Assembly: GCF_002075795.1 (NCBI RefSeq)
Contig: NZ_CP020472.1
Coordinates: forward strand, 1,905,001-1,969,000
Source of the DNA: Shewanella japonica
Lineage (GTDB): Bacteria; Pseudomonadota; Gammaproteobacteria; Enterobacterales; Shewanellaceae
Direction of reading: 5' to 3'
DNA length: 64,000 nt
Within the stretch, counting starts at the first letter, position 1, and every line of letters begins with the position of its first letter. The notes beneath the pieces were generated by a model. It did no database searches. It saw nothing but the letters and a program-made list of their open reading frames with translations, and was not told the DNA's origin. Below, piece after piece: positions 35,624 through 45,527 of the stretch. The translations under genes and the position numbers were made by a program.

Positions 35624-38600
35624 TTTAGCGACTCCAAATAGGCGTCATCACCTTGTTGAAATAACCTGTCTAATGCGTCTATAAGCGCTTGAGGAGGCTT
35701 ATCAAAAAAGACGCCAGATTGAGGCTCATGTGGTGTCATTCCACGTAAAAATAGATAGAAGCAACCGCCAATATGTGTATTGTAATCATACTGCGGAAGC
35801 CTTAATGCTAAGTAACGGTGCAGCGCTAAGGTGTACAAAATATATTGCAGATTATAACGATGACTGCTGATGGCTTTTGCCATTGCATGAGTATCGTAAT
35901 CACTAAAATTTTCACCTAAATGATTCGATTTGTAATCGGCAATATAAAAACGTCCTTGGTACTCGAAGGTTAAATCAATAAAGCCTTTGAGCATGCCTTG
36001 TAATTCATCAAACTCAAAGCCAGCATCGTAGCCAAATTGAGATAATATTGTATTTAACCCTTGGGCTTTAAGACGAGTAATTGGTAGATAAAACTCCATT
36101 TCAACCAATGTTTGTTTTGGCGTTAGCTCACTTAAGCTAATGATATTTCCATCTGAGTTCAGCAGTTGTTGATCATTGTCGATAAAGCCGGTGAGTAATG
36201 GAGTATGTAGTATTTGCTGATACCATTCGGTTAAGGTATTCGTCCATGTCTCTTTATCAAAACCGTATTGCTCCATGGCTTTTTCTAGCGCAGGAGCAAG
36301 TTCAATATCGGCTTGGGTGAAGTCAAATAATTCCATTACTAAATGCATAAAGCTACCCGCATTGGCGCCGCGCTCAAAGGTGAAGCGATTAATGGCATTA
36401 ACTTCTGCTTCACTATCAAATGGGTTGATGTCATTACTGGGTTCAGATGCAACTTGTAGCTCTTGGCTGAAATCTTCATCGTCAGCGCCAGGTGACACTT
36501 TTTCATGAGCTAAGTGTTTTACTAAACCAGAATAACTTCCGACACGCCAAGGCGTATCGTAACCTCGATTGAGTGTATTGGCAGCTAAGGCTTCTAAAGA
36601 CGTTTGGCTGTCAACAAATACGGACTCATCGATTTGATTAATTTCAGTGATACTGATTGCACAGCGGTATAGTTCATCATCCGATTCCAGATGCAGTAAT
36701 TTTTGTGCTTGCTGTTCTAGCTGTTCAAAATCGCAATCTTTGCTGGTGATGCCAAGTAAATAACCGATTGCAGTCTCAAATAATTGACTACTAATGCCTG
36801 CTTTTAACATACGGCTGTGATTGGCTATATAGAGATAGCATACATACACAGGGCGGGTTAGGGCGACGTATAACAAGCGTAAATCTTCAGCGAGGTTTTC
36901 TTGTTTGTATTGCTCCCAACCATCTTTGGTGCCTTCTACATCCCAAATGAGTTGATCATCTTGGTGATACAGCATTGGTGTCGGCTTTCTGCGATTGTCA
37001 CGGGCTAAACTGATAAAAGGCACAAAACAAACAGGGTACTCAAGGCCTTTACTCTTATGAATCGTGACAATTTGAACAAGATTCTGCTCACTTTCTAATC
37101 TTAACTGTTGCTCATCACTGCCTTGAGCTTCAATTAATTGTTGCTCAAACCAATTAATCAATGCGCTACTGCCATCAAGTTCAGTGGCTTTTTGCTGCAA
37201 TAACTCAGAGAGATGACGAAAATCGGTTAAGCGTCGCTCACCACTCTCATGAAGTTGACTGGTATCATTCTCTGACTCAATTTTGTTGTCAATTTTTGAA
37301 TGACTATGACTATGACTATGACTATGACTTTGAGACAAAAAGCGTCGAATAAGCTGAGTTTCATTAGCCAATGATAACAGTGCAGGCATGATCCCATGCC
37401 TAGACCATAATTGGTGCCATTGTGCGAAGGTGTCTAATAAGGTTTGTCGCTGCTCTTCATCTTGATTGAACTGATGAATTTGCAAGGCGTTATAACCCAT
37501 GAGTTCAGTCGCCATTGCGGCTCGCAAACAGCGTTCATCTTTTGGTGTGGCAAGGGCTCGCAGAATGATGGCGAGTTCAAAAGCTTCTTGGGTTTTAAAA
37601 ACACTATCACGACTTAAAAAAACTGCGCCGATATTACGCTGACTTAATGCCTGCTTCATTACGGCCGCTTCATTTCTGTCTCTCACTAATACAGCAATAT
37701 CTTTAGCCACGAGTGCTTTACCATTATGGTGGCATTGTCCTGCTTGAGATTCAGTGAGCAGTCGTTTAATTTCACTGGCTGCATCACCAGCGAGTTGTTT
37801 TCTAGCGGTGGTTTTGTTTAATCCGCTTTCATTTTCAGATAACAATTTTATTCGAAGAGCTGAGCGGTCATTATTCGCTTCAGTAAGTATTTTTGTATCG
37901 GCGCTTTTTGGCGTGTTAACGACATCATAAGGAATCGCATCGCTGATAAAAGGATCATCGTGCTGGCTAAATAATTGATTCACCCCATTAACCAAAGCGG
38001 TTGATGAGCGATAATTCGTTTCAAGGTTGTAATGCGATTGAGTTTGTTTTCTTGCACTAATATAGGTATGAATATCGGCACCACGAAAAGCATAAATGGC
38101 CTGCTTAGGATCGCCAATCATGAGTAAACTCAGTTTTTCTAGTTGAGTCTGTTGCTGATAAATTGCTGAAAATATCGCAAATTGAAGCGGGTCAGTATCT
38201 TGGAATTCATCAATTAATGCCACAGGAAAGCGTGTTGAAATCGCTTTTGCTAATTGCTGTGCAGTTTGTGTATTTGATGCCATTGCCATGTCGTCAAATT
38301 CTGCGTCATTTTCTGAGTTAGCTTCTGAGTTCGCTTCTGAGTTAGTTTCGTTAGTGGCTACAGAATGAAGCGCCCCAGCTAAAGTCATCAGTAAGTCATC
38401 TGGTGTCATTAAGTTGCGCTGCGCTTTTTGCATAGCAAAACGTAACTTAATACCCTCTTTGGCTTTAACTAAAAAAGCCGGTTTAATTTGGTTAATTAAG
38501 TCGAATAAGCGCTCGATATGATCCAATAATGGTGCTTCAGATGGTGTGGGTATTTCGCCGCCTTTATTGAGTTTAAGTCCTGATAATGCCAGCATTTCAA

Positions 38601-39453
38601 GTTCTTTAATTGGCGGCAAACTCGCGTGCTCAGCACTAGCCCAATGAGTTAGTTTATCAAACATGGCTGCAAGCTTGGGGTAATCATCGGCTTTTTTACC
38701 AAACCTTGCGCCGTTTAAAGGCAAGCTATGTAGTAATTCAAGTTCTGCTTCACTATCTGCTTTCCAGCGCATTTTAAAACGAGATAAGCTTTGACTTAGC
38801 TCTGCGGTGAGCTTGTTAAAGTCTTTAGTAACAAGAGAAGTATTGGCTTGGGTTGCACCTAATAATTGCCGTAATTGCTTCGCTAGTTCATCAGGGTTAC
38901 CAAACTCATTTGCAATGACTTGGGCTAATACTGGCGGTAGTGGGTAACAGGCTTCACGCCAGAAATCTCGAACGGCATGATGTAAAAATTCACTGTCATC
39001 CAGAGTAAATTCAGACTCAAACAGTAAAGATGACTCGAATGCCATATCCGATAGAATGCGCTGACAGAAACCATGAATGGTAAAAATGGCTGCTTCATCT
39101 AATGATTTTAAGGCTAAATCTAATCGCCTTAATGCCATTGAATGTTCGTCGACAGGCATTTGTTGATAAAGGGCATTGACGAAGGCATCGTCGGTTTCAA
39201 GACCAAGAAAGCATTTAAACGCCACTTGAATACGCTTACGAATACGGTCACGAAGTTCTTCTGTTGCCGCATTGGTAAAAGTCACCACCAAAATTTGTTC
39301 ACAAGTTAATGGCGCTTTGTCTCTATCACCTAATAACAAGCGTAAGTACAAACCCGATATTGTATAGGTTTTACCTGTACCAGCACTGGCTTCGATTAAG
39401 CTACTGCCTGCAAAAGGTAAAGTGAGCGGGTCAAGCTTAGTGACGTTGGTCAT
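35620..39453 (-). CDS. recB: Exonuclease V beta subunit RecB
   Basis: A 1277-residue helicase-nuclease. Walker A is EASAGTGKTYTI near residue 20, motif II LIDEFQDTDPLQFAIF, then helicase motifs through IVTIHKSKGLEYPV and LLYVALTRPVYV. The C-terminal nuclease domain carries the DYKSNHLGE motif. It is about 100 residues longer than E. coli RecB; the excess includes two low-complexity segments encoded by short tandem repeats, at about residues 370-381 (NSEANSEA type) and about 708-718 (SHSHSH). It overlaps recC by one base and recD by 4. Confidence 0.94.
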   Translation of the reverse strand: MTNVTKLDPLTLPFAGSSLIEASAGTGKTYTISGLYLRLLLGDRDKAPLTCEQILVVTFTNAATEELRDRIRKRIQVAFKCFLGLETDDAFVNALYQQMPVDEHSMALRRLDLALKSLDEAAIFTIHGFCQRILSDMAFESSLLFESEFTLDDSEFLHHAVRDFWREACYPLPPVLAQVIANEFGNPDELAKQLRQLLGATQANTSLVTKDFNKLTAELSQSLSRFKMRWKADSEAELELLHSLPLNGARFGKKADDYPKLAAMFDKLTHWASAEHASLPPIKELEMLALSGLKLNKGGEIPTPSEAPLLDHIERLFDLINQIKPAFLVKAKEGIKLRFAMQKAQRNLMTPDDLLMTLAGALHSVATNETNSEANSEANSENDAEFDDMAMASNTQTAQQLAKAISTRFPVALIDEFQDTDPLQFAIFSAIYQQQTQLEKLSLLMIGDPKQAIYAFRGADIHTYISARKQTQSHYNLETNYRSSTALVNGVNQLFSQHDDPFISDAIPYDVVNTPKSADTKILTEANNDRSALRIKLLSENESGLNKTTARKQLAGDAASEIKRLLTESQAGQCHHNGKALVAKDIAVLVRDRNEAAVMKQALSQRNIGAVFLSRDSVFKTQEAFELAIILRALATPKDERCLRAAMATELMGYNALQIHQFNQDEEQRQTLLDTFAQWHQLWSRHGIMPALLSLANETQLIRRFLSQSHSHSHSHSHSKIDNKIESENDTSQLHESGERRLTDFRHLSELLQQKATELDGSSALINWFEQQLIEAQGSDEQQLRLESEQNLVQIVTIHKSKGLEYPVCFVPFISLARDNRRKPTPMLYHQDDQLIWDVEGTKDGWEQYKQENLAEDLRLLYVALTRPVYVCYLYIANHSRMLKAGISSQLFETAIGYLLGITSKDCDFEQLEQQAQKLLHLESDDELYRCAISITEINQIDESVFVDSQTSLEALAANTLNRGYDTPWRVGSYSGLVKHLAHEKVSPGADDEDFSQELQVASEPSNDINPFDSEAEVNAINRFTFERGANAGSFMHLVMELFDFTQADIELAPALEKAMEQYGFDKETWTNTLTEWYQQILHTPLLTGFIDNDQQLLNSDGNIISLSELTPKQTLVEMEFYLPITRLKAQGLNTILSQFGYDAGFEFDELQGMLKGFIDLTFEYQGRFYIADYKSNHLGENFSDYDTHAMAKAISSHRYNLQYILYTLALHRYLALRLPQYDYNTHIGGCFYLFLRGMTPHEPQSGVFFDKPPQALIDALDRLFQQGDDAYLESLK
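37301..37330. repeat. Hexanucleotide microsatellite in recB
   Basis: Four perfect tandem copies of TGACTA plus one TGACTT unit. On the coding (minus) strand they give alternating Ser-His. As the unit is 6 bp, copy-number change would keep the frame. Confidence 0.9.
38311..38346. repeat. 12-bp tandem repeat in recB
   Basis: Three copies of a TTCTGAGTTAGC-like unit (36 bp), differing at one or two positions. They encode a Ser/Glu/Ala/Asn-rich run in RecB. Copy-number changes would be in frame. Confidence 0.85.
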
Positions 39454-42400
39454 TAGTGGCTACCCTCTGTGTTAACACTGGTGATCTCGCTAATGTATTC
39501 ATCTAACTCTGCTAATGTTCCTTTGTGATACACACTCAGCATAGGACTCAATAATTGCATCGCTGTGTGGCCAAACTCAACTTCGGTAAAGTCATCTGGA
39601 AATTGAAATAATCGTTTGTTATGGGGATCGTTACCTTCGCCAAATTCTTTTTGCTCATCTATCCATTGGCTTTGAGCTGCTAATAACTTGTCAGCATGCT
39701 CGCCTTCGGCTTCAACGTAGGCAAGGGCTGTGCGAGGCATAAAGCATAATGGTTTGTTTTGACCATTAAGGTAACCTTGCACAAATTGCTGTAGCAGTGT
39801 GTGGGCTTGAGCCTGCTTTATGGCAGTAAAGGCATGAAAATGACCGATATCTAATAGGTAACTGTTTTTTTCAATGCCAGAAGCATTGATACAAAGATGA
39901 CGTAAGTACACTCGTAAAAAGTCACGACCATGGGCTGTGCCAGGTCGATAATTAATTTGACCTTTAGGATAAATATTATCGATACGACCGACGACATTGA
40001 CTTGAATGTTTTGCTGCTGATTCAACGGCATGTGGTTAAAGCACAAATCAACATCAACTTCTCGCGTGTTTTCTTGCTCCGCGGTTAAAAATTGAATTCG
40101 ACCAATTAATGGAGCGATATCTCGCTGATATTGGTTAAGCAACAAGTCATCAAAAGGACGCATCGGAAGCTCGCCGCTGGCTTTTAATTGGGCGATAAAT
40201 TCCATATCTGCGTGCTCTAACTGGTTGCTAATCGCACTGTCTAGCAGGGACGATTGCAGTTTATATCGCTCGAGTGAATCTAAGTTAAACGGCTCATCAT
40301 TATCATCAGCTTGAATACGAAGATTGAAATCTACTTTTAAGCTGCGATTTAAAAAAAATTGTGCTGGGCTGCGATAAAACCGAAGCAAGGCTGAAAGCTC
40401 AAGTGTGTGTCGGCCAATATCTGCATTAGGTACGTCCGCTGTTGCTTGGGCGGACATTGCTTCTTCAAGTTGCCAATCAATATCGATGGTTTGTTTAGCT
40501 GTAATAAAAGGGCGTTGACTTTCTGCGCTGGGATCATGTTGTGGCGGACACCATTGATGATTATAACTTTGCATTAATGATGGCGAGCTATTTGTTGAGT
40601 GCTGTTCGCTTGGGGAAAATAACTTTGCGTCGAAAGGCTGTAATGGTTGCTGAATAATTAGATGCTCAATAATGGCGAGGTTTGCGTCATCGTTATTGAT
40701 ATCTCTGCGCTGTTTATTATTCGTGAGTAAACGATAATCCGCAAAATAACAAAGCTGATAATATTCAATTAACTCAGATACTAACATTGACGGAATACGC
40801 TCAGCATTATCACGCTCAGAGTGGCCAATGTAACTAATATAAAGTTGTTGTCGAGCTGATAATAAGGCTTCTAAAAATAGGTATCTGTCATCTAAACGAC
40901 GAGAGCGGTCACCTTTCATTGCGCCGTTATGCGCCATTAAGTCAAAGCCAACAGGGTGTTGAACTCGTGGGTAAACCCCATCATTCATACCAAGTAAACA
41001 AACGACTTTAAATGGAATGGAGCGCATTGGCATAAGGGTGCAGAAGTTAACGCTGCCCGCTAGATAACGCTGACCCACACGGGATTCGTTAAGACGATGA
41101 TTAAACCATTGTTTTAATACTTCAATATCGAGCGAACCTTGATGGCCTGCAGCTTCTAACTCATCCTTTAAAGCGGTGAGCGCTTCGCGAATGGTTTGTA
41201 CTTGTTCACGTTCGTCATCATCAGCTTCAAAGAATACTTCCAGCAGTTGATAGAGTTGCTCAATACGCTCAAGCGTAGGGCAAGGGGTTGCAAGTTGAAG
41301 TTGGTATTCGTCAATGGCTTCTAAAAAGTTGAGTAAAAACCCTAACGTTTGTGCTGACTGTCCTTCAACCCCTTTAACCAGCAAAGTGTCATGATAAATA
41401 GAGGACTCATCATTAAACGCGTAGCCTTGAATTAACCGTGTAATACCAAAAGCCCAAGAGTTTTGATTAAAACCTGGTACACCCTGTTGAACGCGGGTGT
41501 GTTCATCACGCCCCCAGCGAACGTTAGCATCATCTAACCAGCGCCTAATAAGCTGTAATCCGTCATCATCGAGTTGAAATTTACGTAAAATGGCTGGCAC
41601 TTCAAGAATGCTAACAATCTCAGTTAAGCCAAAGCGGCTTTGATTAATATTGAGTAAGTTTAAAAAACTATTGATTAATGGAGATTCTTGCGCAGCACCT
41701 CGGTCAGCAATGGCATAAGGAATATAGCGATTGCCATGTTGTTGCTGACTGTTTCCTGTGCCAAAAACAGCGTCGATGTAGGGGGCGTAAGCGGCCACAT
41801 CTGGCATCATTATCACAATGTCTTTTGGTAATAAGTCGGCATCATTTGATAATAAATGTAAAAGGTGGTCGTGCAGCGTTTCGACTTCTCGCAATGGACT
41901 ATGACAGCTGCGCAATGTGATGGAATCGTCGCTTGAATGTAATGTTCTTCGAGCTTCGGTGTTTTGATAAAAATGCGCATCTGGCCCTAATGGCTCACCT
42001 AAGGTTTCCATTTGCAAAATATCATATTGCAAACCATGTAGTAGGCTTAACTCATCGGTGGATTGGCTGGGTTCAACATAACAATCATAACTAAAATCAG
42101 TATGCTCTGCAGGTAGCGCGAGCATTAAATCCAATAGCTCACGGCCCATTTTTCCGTTGTTCGCTAAGATAGGGTTACCGACTTCAAGTTTTTCTTCCCA
42201 TTGCTCGCCTAGCTGCTTTTTATTGGCATACTGAAGCGCCATGCGAGCACGGGCTTTCGGGTCAACAATATCCCCCCAGTAATGCTGGCAAGGACTGAGT
42301 GAGAACATAATAACTTCAATACGTTCTGCAAGGTGATATAGCACTTCTAACGTTTGCGGAGGCATAGATGAAATACCAAATACAAATAAACGTTCAGGTA

Positions 42401-43097
42401 GAGATTCGATTACCGTATTTGGGTTTTGCAGTGCTGTAATTAAATCCTGATGCAAGTTAGCTCTGTGATACAAACTGGCATTAACTTGATGTTGGTTGTA
42501 TTCAATTAATGCTCGCCATAGTTTAGGTTGCCATAACTGATTATCTTCAAGAGACAAAGGATGCTCATTTTGCTCCCAGCCAAGTATCCAGTGTGGACGG
42601 TATACTAAATATTGATCGAATATATCGGCTATTCGACCACATAATTGGTATAGCTTCATCGCATCAAAATGTTGTTGATGTTGAGCATATAAAGGTGAGA
42701 GTTCGTTGCTAGTCGTAGTGGGTTCGACTAATGTACTCGCTTGCTGCTCAAGGTAAGCTTTTAATGGCGCAAAATCTTCATCCGTTAATAACTTGGGTAA
42801 CAAGTCCATTAACTTCCACGTCATTGCAGCTTTAGTAAACGCATTGTCTTTTGGAACATCAGGTAAGAGTTCGTGGCATAATTGCCAAGTAAAACTTGAA
42901 GGCAATGGGAATGAAAGCGCTGCAGCAATGCCATTGTATTTAGCGACTTCAAGCCTTAACCAAGTCGACATACCTGGGCTTTGTACCAAGATATGTTCAC
43001 TGGCCAGTAAATGCGTTGAATCAAGTGGAATTGCCAACATTTTAGAAAGTTGTTCCGATAACACTTCCATCTGATTTGATTGAATTAATCTAAGCAT
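39453..43097 (-). CDS. recC: Exonuclease V gamma subunit RecC
   Basis: A 1214-residue protein, the Chi-scanning subunit of RecBCD with inactive helicase-like and nuclease-like folds. The opening (QSNQMEVLSEQLSKML) and SFPLPSSFTWQLC, MMPDVAAYAPYIDAVFG and FCTLMPMRSIPFKVVCLLGM are family hallmarks. It is the first gene of recCBD; unlike E. coli, no ptrA lies between recC and recB. The ribosome site before ATG 43097 is poor (TCGAGTCAG). A short ORF with a much better site lies 75 bp upstream. Confidence 0.93.
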   Translation of the reverse strand: MLRLIQSNQMEVLSEQLSKMLAIPLDSTHLLASEHILVQSPGMSTWLRLEVAKYNGIAAALSFPLPSSFTWQLCHELLPDVPKDNAFTKAAMTWKLMDLLPKLLTDEDFAPLKAYLEQQASTLVEPTTTSNELSPLYAQHQQHFDAMKLYQLCGRIADIFDQYLVYRPHWILGWEQNEHPLSLEDNQLWQPKLWRALIEYNQHQVNASLYHRANLHQDLITALQNPNTVIESLPERLFVFGISSMPPQTLEVLYHLAERIEVIMFSLSPCQHYWGDIVDPKARARMALQYANKKQLGEQWEEKLEVGNPILANNGKMGRELLDLMLALPAEHTDFSYDCYVEPSQSTDELSLLHGLQYDILQMETLGEPLGPDAHFYQNTEARRTLHSSDDSITLRSCHSPLREVETLHDHLLHLLSNDADLLPKDIVIMMPDVAAYAPYIDAVFGTGNSQQQHGNRYIPYAIADRGAAQESPLINSFLNLLNINQSRFGLTEIVSILEVPAILRKFQLDDDGLQLIRRWLDDANVRWGRDEHTRVQQGVPGFNQNSWAFGITRLIQGYAFNDESSIYHDTLLVKGVEGQSAQTLGFLLNFLEAIDEYQLQLATPCPTLERIEQLYQLLEVFFEADDDEREQVQTIREALTALKDELEAAGHQGSLDIEVLKQWFNHRLNESRVGQRYLAGSVNFCTLMPMRSIPFKVVCLLGMNDGVYPRVQHPVGFDLMAHNGAMKGDRSRRLDDRYLFLEALLSARQQLYISYIGHSERDNAERIPSMLVSELIEYYQLCYFADYRLLTNNKQRRDINNDDANLAIIEHLIIQQPLQPFDAKLFSPSEQHSTNSSPSLMQSYNHQWCPPQHDPSAESQRPFITAKQTIDIDWQLEEAMSAQATADVPNADIGRHTLELSALLRFYRSPAQFFLNRSLKVDFNLRIQADDNDEPFNLDSLERYKLQSSLLDSAISNQLEHADMEFIAQLKASGELPMRPFDDLLLNQYQRDIAPLIGRIQFLTAEQENTREVDVDLCFNHMPLNQQQNIQVNVVGRIDNIYPKGQINYRPGTAHGRDFLRVYLRHLCINASGIEKNSYLLDIGHFHAFTAIKQAQAHTLLQQFVQGYLNGQNKPLCFMPRTALAYVEAEGEHADKLLAAQSQWIDEQKEFGEGNDPHNKRLFQFPDDFTEVEFGHTAMQLLSPMLSVYHKGTLAELDEYISEITSVNTEGSH

Positions 43098-43475
43098 AAC
43101 TGACTCGAAAGCTGATGATAAAAACCATTCTAAGTGGTTGTAATGTCGTTTTAAAGACTTTTATGTAGGACTCATTTTACTGGGTCATAAATACGCCTAA
43201 TCGCGTTAAAACCACGGTTGTCTTTATGCTTACTGACGAGAGTCTGACAAGTTAGTGCAATGAACATCGCTTTGCCTCCTGAAATCTTTAGCGTCGCTTT
43301 ATGAGGTTTTGTTTTCGGATGTCTGATTGTGATGACAAAAGTTCGAGGAAATATTGAGATGGATAATCTTGCTCACGCTTGAATTAACCCTAGATTCGCT
43401 TGTTTTGAGCCAATCTATAATTAGATAATCTAAATATTGGTTAATGCTAATTAAATTCGAAAGGCGCTTTAATCG
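43098..43475. other. Leader region of recCBD and end of the tgpA operon
   Basis: About 378 bp between the tgpA stop and the recC start. Near its left half it holds a short minus-strand ORF with a strong ribosome site (43172-43267). The rest is AT-rich with no convincing terminator or RNA visible to me. Confidence 0.4.
43172..43267 (-). CDS. Candidate small ORF (31 residues) upstream of recC
   Basis: ATG 43267 is preceded by a consensus AGGAGG with 7 nt spacing. The frame runs MFIALTCQTLVSKHKDNR and on to a stop 75 bp upstream of recC. The frame is also open without a stop for about 34 codons upstream, so it may be the tail of a longer or decayed gene. The product is basic and without a clear TM helix. 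Position, strand and ribosome site fit a leader peptide for recCBD, but I have no homology to support it. Confidence 0.35.
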   Translation of the reverse strand: MFIALTCQTLVSKHKDNRGFNAIRRIYDPVK

Positions 43476-45527
43476 CTATAAACCTTGCTTAACTTTTCTA
43501 AAATAACGTTTAAATAATGTTTGATGTTGCTGGGCTTGCTTATCATTTAATACTTGATATTGCAGTGCGATAAAGTGTTCGGTCATTTTATTAAAATCAG
43601 CGGCTAATTGTGGCTGCTCTTGATGAATAGCTTGATGAATAAAGTTTGCAAAGGCTTGTGGAGGCATTGTTTCTCTTGGGTAGCCCTTGTCAGCAAATTT
43701 TAAGCAAATATGGCTATAGCGTTTAATTAATGGATCTTGTTTTGGCTTTAATGCAAATACGCCTGCATAATACGCAATAACCAGTGCGATGATGCTAAAG
43801 CTCACAATCATTAAGATAATGATTTTACTGGTATTGACCTCACCTAATAGTTCACTTAGCACTTGCTGCTGACGTTCCTCATCGAAACCTAAAACCCAAA
43901 CACTCCAGTAAAAGTCTAAGCTGGCTAACTGTAGACGAATGTCATTTAACCAAGGAATTTCTTTTACTCGTAAGCTGGTAAAAAGACTATCTTGAAGGTA
44001 ACTGTCTTGACCTGTAAACATGGCATCGAACCCATCCAAGATCCGCTCAGGTGCAATCATCGCAGTCGGGTCTAACCTTATCCAACCTCGGCCTTCAATC
44101 CATACTTCAGTCCAAGCATGTGCCATATATTGATAAATACTGTAATAACCGGCTTTAGGGTTGTATTCACCACCTTGGTAACCTGCCACCATACGTGCTG
44201 GTATTCCGCTGGAGCGTGCCATAAACACTAACGCTGATGCGTAGTGAGAGCAAAATCCTGCTTTGTTTTTAAATAAAAAGTCATCCACTTGATTGTTGCC
44301 CAACGGCGGTGGACTCAAGGTATAAAAATAAGACTGTTGATTAAAATACTGCATCATAGCGTTAATGCGAGGCAGTGGCTCCGGGTAATCTTTTACGAAC
44401 TGCTGAGCTAAAGCTTGAGTCTGAGGGTTGGTTTCTTTCGGCAGTGATAGATTTATCCGTTTAGTCAGTGGTGTTAGCACAGGCTCAAGCATACTCATAG
44501 GGTAAGAAGTCACGCGGTAACTGAAACGTTGGTCAATATTCCTGACGGAATATAAGCGAAAGTCATCCATTTCAACAACGTGATCCGTTTCTGAAAATGC
44601 CTGATCTAAGCCAAATAACCATTTCTGATAAGTCGGCTCAGTGATCACTTGATAATTAAGCGAATTGGATTGCTCAACTTGAGCTGGCATCGCTCTTTGG
44701 TTGCGCTCGCGATAAGCTCGCTGCTGCGCATTTTTACGCAAGTTTGCTTGTTTCCACGTTTTACCATCGTAATTCTCCATTACAAGGGCACGCCAATATA
44801 ACGCCTCATTAGGGATAAGTTGGATCTTGCTGGCGTTGGATGATTCGTTGTCAAAACCCACTCTAAATGCCAAATCAGGTGAGCGCGTCAGTTTACTGAT
44901 ATCGCCCAATGACACTTCATCAGATAAGCCTGTTGTCGCATTTTTCATGCTGGGCGCTAACCAAAGAGGGCCAAGGCGAGGAAATACAATAAAAAGCAAG
45001 ATAGCCAAAGGAAGGCTTTGGAGTAACACTTTAGCGCCAAAGCTGAAGTTTATCTTACGAGTCGCATGTTGATAAACACTGATAAGTACACAGGTATTGA
45101 TTAGCGAAACAAAGAGTAAGTGCACCGTATCAAGCATGCTTTGACGCTCTAATAAGGCGAAGGCAATGAGAAAATACCCGACTAAAACAACCACTTTTAC
45201 ATCACGTATTTGGCGCATCTCGATGTATTTTAAGGCGTAACCAAGTATCAATAAATTAACGAGTGCATTGAGCATACCGATTTCTTTTGACACTAAACCT
45301 AATGTTATCGCTGCGCCAACAGCCAGACTGGTGACCAGCAATTTAGGCGGGGCCGCGACTTTGCCAAAATAAATGCCGATGCGCCAAACAAAGCATATAC
45401 AGCAAATACCAATGCTCCACAGTGTGGCGTCTTGGTATAGTGGTGATAATACCAAGGCATTAGTTAGCAACAGCCAAAATAAGGTGTTACGGCTAATATT
45501 CTCATTAAAATCATCGCTAATTTTCAT
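43476..45527 (-). CDS. TgpA-type transglutaminase-like membrane protein
   Basis: A protein of about 683 residues. An N-terminal membrane domain (DUF3488-type, about six TM helices to residue 205) precedes a periplasmic transglutaminase-like domain (about 300-525), with a further TM near 575-600 and a cytoplasmic tail. Catalytic Cys is in AGFCSHYASALVFMARSSG, His in HAWTEVW and Asp in WIRLDPT. ATG 45527 overlaps the previous gene by 11 bp; an upstream start at 45569 is inside that gene and not conserved. It is third in a moxR-DUF58-tgpA operon. The in vivo substrate is not established. Confidence 0.88.
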   Translation of the reverse strand: MKISDDFNENISRNTLFWLLLTNALVLSPLYQDATLWSIGICCICFVWRIGIYFGKVAAPPKLLVTSLAVGAAITLGLVSKEIGMLNALVNLLILGYALKYIEMRQIRDVKVVVLVGYFLIAFALLERQSMLDTVHLLFVSLINTCVLISVYQHATRKINFSFGAKVLLQSLPLAILLFIVFPRLGPLWLAPSMKNATTGLSDEVSLGDISKLTRSPDLAFRVGFDNESSNASKIQLIPNEALYWRALVMENYDGKTWKQANLRKNAQQRAYRERNQRAMPAQVEQSNSLNYQVITEPTYQKWLFGLDQAFSETDHVVEMDDFRLYSVRNIDQRFSYRVTSYPMSMLEPVLTPLTKRINLSLPKETNPQTQALAQQFVKDYPEPLPRINAMMQYFNQQSYFYTLSPPPLGNNQVDDFLFKNKAGFCSHYASALVFMARSSGIPARMVAGYQGGEYNPKAGYYSIYQYMAHAWTEVWIEGRGWIRLDPTAMIAPERILDGFDAMFTGQDSYLQDSLFTSLRVKEIPWLNDIRLQLASLDFYWSVWVLGFDEERQQQVLSELLGEVNTSKIIILMIVSFSIIALVIAYYAGVFALKPKQDPLIKRYSHICLKFADKGYPRETMPPQAFANFIHQAIHQEQPQLAADFNKMTEHFIALQYQVLNDKQAQQHQTLFKRYFRKVKQGL

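Noticed and set aside
35620..43097. Expected ptrA gene within the recCBD cluster
   Set aside because: recC and recB overlap by one base, so no gene lies between them; this arrangement is common outside enterics.
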